NCBI GenBank assembly: GCA_029946045.1
Contig: JAQSDS010000067.1
Span: forward strand, 1 to 6,883
Direction: 5' to 3'
Source of the DNA: Rhodoferax sp.
GTDB lineage: Bacteria; Pseudomonadota; Gammaproteobacteria; Burkholderiales; Burkholderiaceae_C
Length of the DNA stretch: 6,883 bases
Shown: positions 1 to 5,276 of the stretch, in pieces
How the letters are laid out: every line of letters starts with the position of its first letter
Numbering within the stretch: position 1 is the stretch's first letter
Program-made: the position numbers and the translations under genes
The notes under the pieces: generated by a model
Told to the model about the DNA's origin: nothing
What the model saw: only the letters and a program-made list of their open reading frames with translations
The model's database searches: none

Positions 1-165
1 GCCACCCGCCGCTTCATGCGTGACGAGGAAGGCGTAACGGCAATTGAATACGGGCTGATTGCAGCGCTGATCGCTTTGGCGATCATTGCTGGCGCAGGCT
101 TGGTGGGTACTAACTTGGGCACGTTATTCAACACCATCGCTGGCAAATTGACTGGGACTACTTGA
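1..165 (+). CDS. flp: Flp-family type IVb pilin, major pilin candidate (5' end missing)
   Basis: Frame 1 is open from the first base to TGA at 163-165 and gives 54 residues; the true start lies upstream of the window. The visible protein has the hallmark Flp processing site: acidic DEEG, then VTAIEY, so cleavage would follow the Gly at visible residue 11, leaving Glu at +5 and Tyr at +6. A hydrophobic helix follows (GLIAALIALAIIAGAGLVG), then a short polar tail ending in GKLTGTT. Mature length would be about 43 residues, usual for Flp pilins. In this family the prepilin sits in the inner membrane, is cut by TadV and polymerises into the adhesive Flp fibre. Being first in the locus and closest to the family consensus, it is the best candidate for the main fibre subunit; that ranking is inference. 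Probably only a few N-terminal codons are lost. Confidence 0.93.
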   Translation, partial: ATRRFMRDEEGVTAIEYGLIAALIALAIIAGAGLVGTNLGTLFNTIAGKLTGTT

Positions 166-212
166 AGCCAGTTCACCGGTACACCATGCTGCTTCCTGGT
201 TCAGCAAAGTTC

Positions 213-240
213 AGGCACCAGCTCTTGTGACAAGGTGCCT
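213..240. repeat. Inverted repeat between the two pilin genes (possible attenuator or mRNA-end hairpin)
   Basis: Perfect 7-nt arms AGGCACC (213-219) and GGTGCCT (234-240) flank a 14-nt loop. Within it, CTTGT/ACAAG (224-228/230-234) can form a competing small stem. No T-run follows, so it is not a standard intrinsic terminator. Its place 47 nt after the first pilin stop would suit a partial terminator or a stem that protects the pilin mRNA 3' end, making the first pilin more abundant than downstream products. The function is inferred; only the symmetry is seen. Confidence 0.4.
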
Positions 241-242
241 AA

Positions 243-308
243 ATGACCCAGGTTCATGAAAGCCCAAAAGTGTTGCGATGTCGTCTTGACTATAAGAAGC
301 ATCTATGA
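243..308 (+). other. Possible 21-codon leader ORF coupled to the second pilin
   Basis: ATG at 243 opens a 21-codon frame that begins MTQVHESPKV, is basic towards its end (RCRLDYKKHL) and stops at TGA 306-308. That stop overlaps the ATG of the second pilin (305-307) as ATGA, the usual layout for translational coupling. AAGG at 232-235 stands 7 nt before this ATG and lies at and within the 3' arm of the 213-240 inverted repeat, so folding could hide it. The peptide resembles no family I know, and an ORF this short can arise by chance. Confidence 0.2.
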
Positions 309-472
309 AATTCCAGCGTGGTGTCACCTCCATCGAGTACGCAATGATCGCCTCCTTGATCGCCTTGGCGATCGTTGTGGGGGTCGGCGCCACGGGGGCG
401 GCGAATGAAAAAAGCTGGACCTTCTGGACCGGCTTGGTTGTCGCTGTAGTGAAGAAGGCACTGGGGTCCTGA
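305..472 (+). CDS. Second Flp-type pilin, divergent (likely minor pilin)
   Basis: This encodes 55 residues. The start is ATG 305, preceded by the purine-rich AAGAAG (294-299) at 5-nt spacing. The leader is very short, six residues MKFQRG, followed by VTSIEYAMIASLIALAIVVGVG. The Gly/+5 Glu/+6 Tyr site of Flp prepilins is therefore intact, and TadV cleavage would leave 49 residues. The hydrophobic stretch is followed by NEKSWTFWTGLVVAVVKKALGS, an aromatic then amphipathic basic tail unlike the Gly/Thr tail of the upstream pilin. It is clearly a paralogue of that gene (shared V-T-x-I-E-Y and LIALAI) but has diverged outside the core. Tad loci often hold several flp copies, of which one makes the fibre. 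A minor-pilin or initiator role is inferred. It lies 139 nt after the first pilin and 68 nt before the peptidase gene. Confidence 0.85.
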   Translation: MKFQRGVTSIEYAMIASLIALAIVVGVGATGAANEKSWTFWTGLVVAVVKKALGS

Positions 473-540
473 TGGGGTAAGTGAATGAAGTCGGTCAGCC
501 CGGTAGGTAACGAACAGATAAGAAAGTTGCAGGCCATCAA

Positions 541-1146
541 ATGTGGTTCAAGTTGGCTCCTGATATTTGGCAGACCCTGGGTCTTGGCGCTCTGGTGCTG
601 CTGGTGTTCACCGCTCTGGTGTTTGACCTGCGTGAGCGCCGCATTCCCAACACCCTCGTTTTGCTGACCCTGGGCGCTGGCCTTTTCATCAACCTCGTCG
701 GTCCGCAAATCTGGCTGCGTGGTTCCGGGTTGCTGAGCGCCTACCCAGGCGCGCTGGGTGCCAAGGGAGCGCTGCTGGGGGCACTCACCGGCTTGGCGAT
801 TTTTTTAGCTTTTTACCTGCTGCGCGCCATGGGTGCGGGCGACGTCAAGCTGATGGCCGCCATCGGCAGCTTTGTCGGTCCGGCAACAGCCGTCAATCTG
901 GCCTTGTTCATTTTGGTCACCGGTGGCGTGCTGGCCTTGGTGCGCATGGTCTGGTTGGGCAAAACACAGTTGGTCTTGTTCAATGTGGCGACCGCGTTGG
1001 GCCAATATATCCCCGGCTCGGTGGCCCGGTTCGATGCCGCCACCCAGTCTGCTGACCGCATGCCCTATGGCGTGGCCATGGCCGGCGGGCTGCTGGCCTA
1101 CGGTGCCTGGATTTTCAGCGGACATGCCCCGCTGGTCAATTTCTGA
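541..1146 (+). CDS. tadV: Flp prepilin peptidase TadV/CpaA (A24 aspartic protease)
   Basis: This 201-residue inner-membrane protein removes the leader from Flp prepilins and TadE-type pseudopilins. Both catalytic-aspartate motifs of the A24 family are present: D29 in FDLRERRIPN (residues 28-37) and D101 in GAGDVKLMA (98-106). Hydrophobic segments lie at about 12-28, 37-53, 75-95, 116-137 and 173-193; the last contains the family-typical RMPYGVAMAGG. There is no N-terminal Cys-rich methylase domain as in PilD, so it is the short Tad form, which lacks that methyltransferase. ATG 541 is the first possible start after an in-frame stop at 508-510; AGG at 531-533 is a weak ribosome site. The ATPase gene follows after 11 nt. 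Confidence in family is high; cpaA is the equivalent Caulobacter name. Confidence 0.95.
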   Translation: MWFKLAPDIWQTLGLGALVLLVFTALVFDLRERRIPNTLVLLTLGAGLFINLVGPQIWLRGSGLLSAYPGALGAKGALLGALTGLAIFLAFYLLRAMGAGDVKLMAAIGSFVGPATAVNLALFILVTGGVLALVRMVWLGKTQLVLFNVATALGQYIPGSVARFDAATQSADRMPYGVAMAGGLLAYGAWIFSGHAPLVNF

Positions 1147-1157
1147 AAGCAGACATC

Positions 1158-2516
1158 ATGGATCACCTTTCACACACCACGGCGTCGCCGCTCCAGCTTG
1201 CGTCCGCCGACCCGGCCGAGGTCAAGCTTGCCGAGGCTGTGAGCCTGCCGGCCGCTTTCCTGACCGACCTGGCCTTGCGGCACTTTGCCCGCCTTGGGGA
1301 ACTCAAGCTGTATCAGATCGCGCAGCATCTGGGCCTGCCTGTTCCTGTGGTTGACGGCTTGCTGACCAACATGCGCAAACTCGGCCTGCTTGAAGTGCCG
1401 CGCCGTGGCGACCTGGAGGGCGATGTCAGCTACGCGTTGACAGAAACCGGCCAGCGGCTGGCTAGGTTGTCCTACGAAAAATGCAACTACGTGGGTCCGG
1501 CACCTGTCACTTTAGCCGAGTACGAAGCCCGGGTAGCCGAGCAAAGCCGGCGCCAGGTACCGGTTCGGGCGGCGCACTTGCAACTGGCCATGGGAGATCT
1601 GGTGATCGACCCCGCCATGCTGCCCACGCTGGGCAGTGCGCTGAATTCCGGCAAGGCCATTTACCTTTACGGCGACAGTGGCAGCGGCAAAACTTATCTG
1701 GCCGAGCACCTCATCAAAACACTGGAGGGCGCCATCTGGGTGCCGCATGCAATTTATGTGGATGGCGAGGTGATTCAAGTCCTTGACCCCATCGTCCATC
1801 ATCCGGTGCCAGCCCCTGAAGCCCCACCACCTGGCCTGACGCATGAGGTCGCACCAGATGGCCGCTGGGTCAGCATCGAGCGGCCCGTGGTCATTGCCGG
1901 TGGCGAGTTGACGCTTGACATGCTGGACCTCAACTACGACCCGCACACTCGCCTGCATGTGGCACCGCCGCAAATGAAGGCAAACAATGGCATCTTTGTG
2001 ATCGACGACTTTGGCCGCCAACGGGTGAGCCCGCACGAGCTGATGAACCGCTGGATCGTGCCACTGGACCGCCACGTCGATTACCTGGCGCTCAATACCG
2101 GCACCAAATTCACCGTGCCATTTGACGTGCACGTGGTTTTTTCGTCCAACCTGGCACCCGAAGCGCTGGTGGACCCGGCTTTTGCCCGGCGCCTGGGCTA
2201 CAAGATCCACATCGTGTCGATGAGCAAAGAGAGTTACCGCGCTGTGGTGGCGCAGGCCTGCGCACGCAGCGGCGTGCCAGCCGACCCGGCTGGAATCGAT
2301 TACCTGGTCAACACCCTGCACCAGCGTCATAGCCAGCCCTATCTGCCGAACATGCCGTTCGACGTGATCAGCAAGATTGCCGACCGCGGCCGCTACCTTG
2401 AAGAACCCCCGCGCATGACGCCAGAGTTGCTGGACTGGGCGTGGGCCAATTATTTTGGTGACAACAGCCTGTCAGCGCAGGCCGCAGCCAGCCCGAGCTT
2501 AAAACAAGGAGATTGA
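1158..2516 (+). CDS. Winged-helix AAA+ ATPase of the Flp/Tad locus (non-classical component)
   Basis: A 452-residue soluble protein with no signal peptide or membrane span. Residues about 31-103 look like a winged helix: helices around LYQIAQHLGL (51-60) and VVDGLLTNMRKLGLLEV (64-80), then a wing ending YALTETG (92-98), as in ArsR/MarR-like folds. The AAA+ core follows: Walker A GDSGSGKT (172-179, Lys178), Walker B GIFVIDDFG (278-286, Asp283/Asp284), sensor-1 Asn331 in VVFSSN, and an Arg pair (344-345) in DPAFARRLGYKI that may supply the arginine finger. A Pro-rich insert (about 214-226) sits between the Walker motifs. It is neither the secretion ATPase TadA (no VirB11-like features) nor the MinD-like TadZ/CpaE. 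I have a loose memory of related proteins annotated as chaperone-like ATPases linked to Flp assembly. Its role, whether remodelling an assembly component or transcription control through the winged helix, is unknown. Only weak GAAAG (1145-1149) precedes ATG 1158; cpaB follows after 1 nt. Confidence 0.88.
   Translation: MDHLSHTTASPLQLASADPAEVKLAEAVSLPAAFLTDLALRHFARLGELKLYQIAQHLGLPVPVVDGLLTNMRKLGLLEVPRRGDLEGDVSYALTETGQRLARLSYEKCNYVGPAPVTLAEYEARVAEQSRRQVPVRAAHLQLAMGDLVIDPAMLPTLGSALNSGKAIYLYGDSGSGKTYLAEHLIKTLEGAIWVPHAIYVDGEVIQVLDPIVHHPVPAPEAPPPGLTHEVAPDGRWVSIERPVVIAGGELTLDMLDLNYDPHTRLHVAPPQMKANNGIFVIDDFGRQRVSPHELMNRWIVPLDRHVDYLALNTGTKFTVPFDVHVVFSSNLAPEALVDPAFARRLGYKIHIVSMSKESYRAVVAQACARSGVPADPAGIDYLVNTLHQRHSQPYLPNMPFDVISKIADRGRYLEEPPRMTPELLDWAWANYFGDNSLSAQAAASPSLKQGD
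2506..2511 (+). promoter_or_regulatory. Shine-Dalgarno site of cpaB inside the ATPase gene
   Basis: AAGGAG lies within the last codons of the ATPase gene, 6 nt before ATG 2518, and the ATPase stop (2514-2516) falls between them. Ribosomes ending the ATPase would finish on this site, which argues for coupled translation and one transcript. Confidence 0.8.
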
Positions 2517-2517
2517 A

Positions 2518-3363
2518 ATGAAAAGCAAACGCGCAATCATCATGCTGAGCCTGTCGGTGCTCTTGGGCATCGCGGCGGTGCTGCTGGCCGCACGCTGGAT
2601 GGGCCAGCAGGCCGCCAGCGACAAGACCACGGTGCTGGTCGCTTCCCGCGACATGGATCTCGGCCAGGCCATCACAGCCACCATGCTTGAGTCAGTGCCG
2701 TGGCCGAAAGGTGCCGTGCCCACCGGTGCCTTCGACGACCCCAAGAAACTGGAGGGACGCGTGGTGCGCATCAGCATTTTCAAGGGCGAGCCGGTGCTGG
2801 CCCCGAAGCTGGCGCCCGAAGGCACCAAGTCGGGACTCGATTCAGTCATCAAGGAAGGGCATCGCGCCATCACCATCAAGGTCAATGAGGTGGTGGGTGT
2901 GGCCGGTTTCTTGGCGCCTGGCAGCTTTGTGGACCTGCTGGTCAACTTCAGGGACGAGCGCGACAAACCGATGTCGCGGGTAGTGCTGGAACGCATCATG
3001 GTGCTGGCCATCGCACAAGAGGCCCAGCGGCCGGATGAGACCAAACCCAGGGTGGTGAATGCCGTCACGCTGGAGGTCACACCCGACCAAGCCGAAAAGA
3101 TCGACCTGGCACGAAACATTGGCACGCTGTCACTGATTTTGCGCAACCAGGTCGACACCCTCGATGCCGCAACTGAAGGCGTGCAACAGAAAGACCTGTT
3201 TGCCGCAGCTGCGCCAACGCCAGTGGTGGCCTCCGCGCCGGCTCCTGTGAAAAAAGTGGTGCGGCGGGCGCCAGCCAAACCGGTTGCAAGCAAACCGGTC
3301 GATGAATCCAGTGGGCGCGTGGAAGTGATCCGTGGCCTGCAAAAAGCAACTGCTGATTTTTAA
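2518..3363 (+). CDS. cpaB: Flp pilus assembly protein CpaB/RcpC
   Basis: This 281-residue protein is anchored by one N-terminal segment (residues 6-25, after MKSKR), with the rest in the periplasm. A SAF-type domain at about 39-103 (VLVASRDMDLGQAIT... KGEPVLAPKLAPEG) is followed by the RcpC domain at about 113-222 (AITIKVNEVVGVAGFLAPGS, then the VTPDQAEKIDLARNIGTLSL region). The protein ends with the family-typical VEVIRG (268-273). In Tad systems CpaB/RcpC works with the secretin, and the SAF fold is thought to contact peptidoglycan or pilus parts. Residues 229-261 form an Ala/Pro/Lys/Arg-rich low-complexity linker with basic pairs at 245-246 and 249-250, longer and more basic than I would expect; it may touch the cell wall. 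The start is set by AAGGAG at 2506-2511. The secretin gene follows after 10 nt. Confidence 0.94.
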   Translation: MKSKRAIIMLSLSVLLGIAAVLLAARWMGQQAASDKTTVLVASRDMDLGQAITATMLESVPWPKGAVPTGAFDDPKKLEGRVVRISIFKGEPVLAPKLAPEGTKSGLDSVIKEGHRAITIKVNEVVGVAGFLAPGSFVDLLVNFRDERDKPMSRVVLERIMVLAIAQEAQRPDETKPRVVNAVTLEVTPDQAEKIDLARNIGTLSLILRNQVDTLDAATEGVQQKDLFAAAAPTPVVASAPAPVKKVVRRAPAKPVASKPVDESSGRVEVIRGLQKATADF

Positions 3364-3370
3364 GGAAGAG
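3363..3370 (+). promoter_or_regulatory. Shine-Dalgarno site that fixes the secretin start
   Basis: AGGAAGAG overlaps the last base of the cpaB stop codon; its AGGA core (3363-3366) is 7 nt before ATG 3374. It favours that start over the in-frame ATG at 3332, which would add 14 residues (MACKKQLLIFKEET) in front of an otherwise normal signal peptide and overlap cpaB. Confidence 0.75.
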
Positions 3371-3373
3371 ACC

Positions 3374-4936
3374 ATGAAAACCTCATTTCGCCCCCCTTTG
3401 TCGGCCCGCCTCTGCGTGGCATTGGCAGTTTCGCTTGGCGCCCTGACAGCGCATGCGCAGGCTCCCACGGTGATCAAAGGCAACACCGCAGCCAAGCCCA
3501 CCGCCGTGGCAGTAGCGCCCATGGCAGCCGATGCCAGCACCGAGGCATCTACAGTTGGACCGGCACTGAACCTGACCATTGGCAAGTCCACCATGATGCG
3601 CCTGCCCTCGGCCATCACGCGCATTTCGGTCGGCAACCCGACCGTGGCCGACGTCACCCTGATCAGCGCGACAGAGCTCTACCTGCTGGGCAAGACCTAT
3701 GGCTCGACCAACCTGATGATCTGGCGCAAAGGTGCCGGACCCACGGCCATCGATGTCAATGTGAATATTGACGTGGCCCGCATGGAGGCCAAGATCCATG
3801 AACTGCTACCCGGCGAGAAAGGCATTACCGTGCGCCCGGCGGCCGATTCGGTCATTCTGACCGGCGTGGTCTCCAGCGCCGTCAAGGCCAAGGCCGCCGA
3901 AGACATTGCCAACGCCTTTGTCAGCGACATGAACAAAAGCCTGGTGCTACCCATCGTCGCAGGCGACGCCAAGGTGGCGCCCGGCACCAAACTGCAGATG
4001 AGCAGCAGCGGTGGCGGAGGTGGCGCCAAGGTGGTGAACCTGCTGCAGATTGCCGACGCCCAGCAGGTCATGCTGGAGGTGACGGTGGCCGAGGTCTCCA
4101 AAACCCTGATGGACAAAATGGGCGCCAAGTTCAGTGCCACACACAGCAACGGCAGTTGGCTGTATGGCATTGGCTCCAATCTGTTGAGCGGTGGCGCCGG
4201 CCTGCTCAGTGCTTTCAAGAACAGCACCAACGGTCTCTCCATCGACCTTGAGAAGAACGATGGCCTGATCAAGATCCTGGCCGAACCCAACCTGGTCGCC
4301 ATCAGCGGCCAGGAGGCCAGCTTCCTGGCGGGGGGCAAGATCTTTATTCCGGTGTCGCGTGCCAACAATACCACGGGTGGCTCGACTGTCACACTGGAAG
4401 AAAAGGAGTATGGGGTGGGTGTCAAGTTCACCCCCACGGTGCTGGAGGGCGGGCGCATTCACCTGAAGGTGGCGCCCGAGGTGTCGGAGCTGTCGCAGAC
4501 CGGTTCACCCTTCACCACCTTGGGCGGCGAGACGGCTATTTTGCCGAGCTTCACTACCCGGCGGGCGCAAACCACGGTGCAGTTGATGGACGGCCAAAGC
4601 CTGGCCATTGCCGGCTTGATCAAAAACAATGTCAAGCAAGCGGTGGACCGGGTGCCGGGCCTGGGTGAAGTGCCGGTGCTGGGTGCACTGTTTCGCAGCA
4701 GCGAGTTTCAGGGTGACCGCAGCGAGCTGATGTTCGTCATCACGCCGCGCCTGATCAAGCCGATGGACGCCAACTACATCCTGCCAACCGATGGCTTCAA
4801 GCCGCCGAATCGCAGCGAGTTCTATTTCGGCAACAAGCTCGAAGGCTCTGGCCATGAAGACATTCCGGCCGACCTGCGCAGCGCCCCGGCCCAGGTAACC
4901 CCGATCAATGCCACCGGTGGCATGGAAGTCAAGTAA
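3374..4936 (+). CDS. cpaC: Outer-membrane secretin CpaC/RcpA of the Flp/Tad pilus
   Basis: With ATG 3374 the protein has 520 residues. A Sec signal peptide (basic MKTSFRPPLSAR, hydrophobic 13-24) would be cut after AHA (26-28) or AQA (28-30). An N-terminal pilus-secretin domain spans about 65-134 (LNLTIGKSTMMRLP; ISVGNPTVADV). A BON-like segment spans about 135-185, and a Gly run (213-217) acts as a hinge. The secretin domain spans about 229-465: QVMLEVTVAEVS (231-242), AEPNLVAISGQEASFLAGG (303-321), VPGLGEVPVLGALFRS (427-442) and ELMFVITPRLI (451-461), all family signatures. It forms the outer-membrane ring through which the Flp fibre leaves. About 55 residues after the last strand may be a docking tail, and the small lipoprotein encoded next is a plausible partner; both are inference. 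There is no frameshift or missing motif. Confidence 0.97.
   Translation: MKTSFRPPLSARLCVALAVSLGALTAHAQAPTVIKGNTAAKPTAVAVAPMAADASTEASTVGPALNLTIGKSTMMRLPSAITRISVGNPTVADVTLISATELYLLGKTYGSTNLMIWRKGAGPTAIDVNVNIDVARMEAKIHELLPGEKGITVRPAADSVILTGVVSSAVKAKAAEDIANAFVSDMNKSLVLPIVAGDAKVAPGTKLQMSSSGGGGGAKVVNLLQIADAQQVMLEVTVAEVSKTLMDKMGAKFSATHSNGSWLYGIGSNLLSGGAGLLSAFKNSTNGLSIDLEKNDGLIKILAEPNLVAISGQEASFLAGGKIFIPVSRANNTTGGSTVTLEEKEYGVGVKFTPTVLEGGRIHLKVAPEVSELSQTGSPFTTLGGETAILPSFTTRRAQTTVQLMDGQSLAIAGLIKNNVKQAVDRVPGLGEVPVLGALFRSSEFQGDRSELMFVITPRLIKPMDANYILPTDGFKPPNRSEFYFGNKLEGSGHEDIPADLRSAPAQVTPINATGGMEVK
4908..4923. repeat. 16-bp perfect palindrome at the 3' end of cpaC
   Basis: ATGCCACCGGTGGCAT is fully self-complementary and ends 10 nt before the secretin stop codon. 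As RNA it could form a 6-bp stem with a 4-nt loop just upstream of the lipoprotein ribosome site; as DNA it has the form of a dimer-binding site. It also encodes part of NATGGM, so coding chance is a fair alternative. Confidence 0.3.
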
Positions 4937-4940
4937 GGAG
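4934..4940 (+). promoter_or_regulatory. Shine-Dalgarno site overlapping the cpaC stop codon
   Basis: TAAGGAG contains the secretin stop TAA (4934-4936) and is a strong ribosome site 7 nt before ATG 4948. It confirms the lipoprotein start and suggests efficient re-initiation after the secretin. Confidence 0.8.
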
Positions 4941-4947
4941 TTTCATC

Positions 4948-5247
4948 ATGAAAAACGCACTTTCCCCCACCCGCCTTGCCGGCAAGCTGGCCATCGTGTC
5001 GTGCGCAGCGCTACTGACGGCCTGCGCCGCCACCACGCCAGCGCTGGACGCCAATTTTGGCAACGCCGTGCGCCAGGCGCGCAGCAGCCAGACGATCAAT
5101 CCGAACGCCTCAGCCAACCGTGACCCGGTGCTGGGTATCGATGGCCGGGCCGGTGCCGCTGCCCAGGAACGCTACCAGGAGTCCTTCCGTTCGCCGCCCA
5201 AGACGTTTGAAATTACCAATATTGGCGGAGACTTGAGCGGTGACTGA
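4948..5247 (+). CDS. Small Tad-locus lipoprotein (between secretin and TadG-like genes)
   Basis: This encodes 99 residues and starts at ATG 4948 behind a strong ribosome site. The N-terminus is a lipoprotein signal: MKNALSPTRLAGK, hydrophobic 14-23, lipobox LTAC (23-26). Cleavage would make Cys26 the lipidated N-terminus; Ala27 at +2 gives no inner-membrane retention signal, so the outer membrane is likely. The mature 73-74 residues are polar: NFGNAVRQARSSQTINPNAS (36-55), then GIDGRAGAAAQERYQESFRSPP (63-84), which reads like a conserved family core. Position suggests a secretin partner, filling the slot that the longer lipoproteins CpaD or RcpB hold elsewhere. It is far shorter than CpaD (roughly 200 residues), and I cannot assign it to that family from sequence alone. 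It lies 11 nt after cpaC and 29 nt before the TadG-like gene. Confidence 0.85.
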   Translation: MKNALSPTRLAGKLAIVSCAALLTACAATTPALDANFGNAVRQARSSQTINPNASANRDPVLGIDGRAGAAAQERYQESFRSPPKTFEITNIGGDLSGD

Positions 5248-5276
5248 AGGCCAGGCCGCACACCAGGAGCAAAAAA

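Noticed and set aside
186..230. 14-codon ORF after the first pilin
   Set aside because: No ribosome site and no conserved relation to a neighbouring start.
273..296. Possible promoter before the second pilin (TTGCGA and TATAAG)
   Set aside because: The two boxes are only 12 nt apart, too close for sigma-70, and no -35 stands at the right distance. No sigma-54 GG/GC pair is seen either.
485..667. 60-aa + strand ORF before and into tadV
   Set aside because: It runs out of frame into the certain peptidase gene; its Cys/Trp-rich end is typical of a shifted frame of hydrophobic coding DNA.
211..708. Antisense ORF (165 aa) covering the second pilin and the start of tadV
   Set aside because: It overlaps two recognised genes; its Gln/His-rich sequence looks like reverse-frame translation. 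It is also the only possible gene in the 139-nt gap on that strand, and nothing supports it.
1512..2330. Long antisense ORF (272 aa) opposite the ATPase gene
   Set aside because: It lies wholly within a gene with clear AAA+ motifs; the product is His/Gln/Val-rich with no recognisable motif, as expected from a shadow frame in GC-rich DNA.
2499..3293. Antisense ORF (264 aa) opposite cpaB
   Set aside because: Ser/Thr/Ala-rich low-complexity translation with no domain; the + strand gene is certain and has a strong ribosome site.
3332..3373. Upstream in-frame start for the secretin
   Set aside because: It would put 14 extra residues before a good signal peptide and overlap cpaB; the ribosome site at 3363-3370 points to ATG 3374.
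3697..4458. Antisense ORF (253 aa) opposite cpaC
   Set aside because: Shadow of the secretin coding frame; Ser/Pro/Leu-rich with no coherent fold or start signal.
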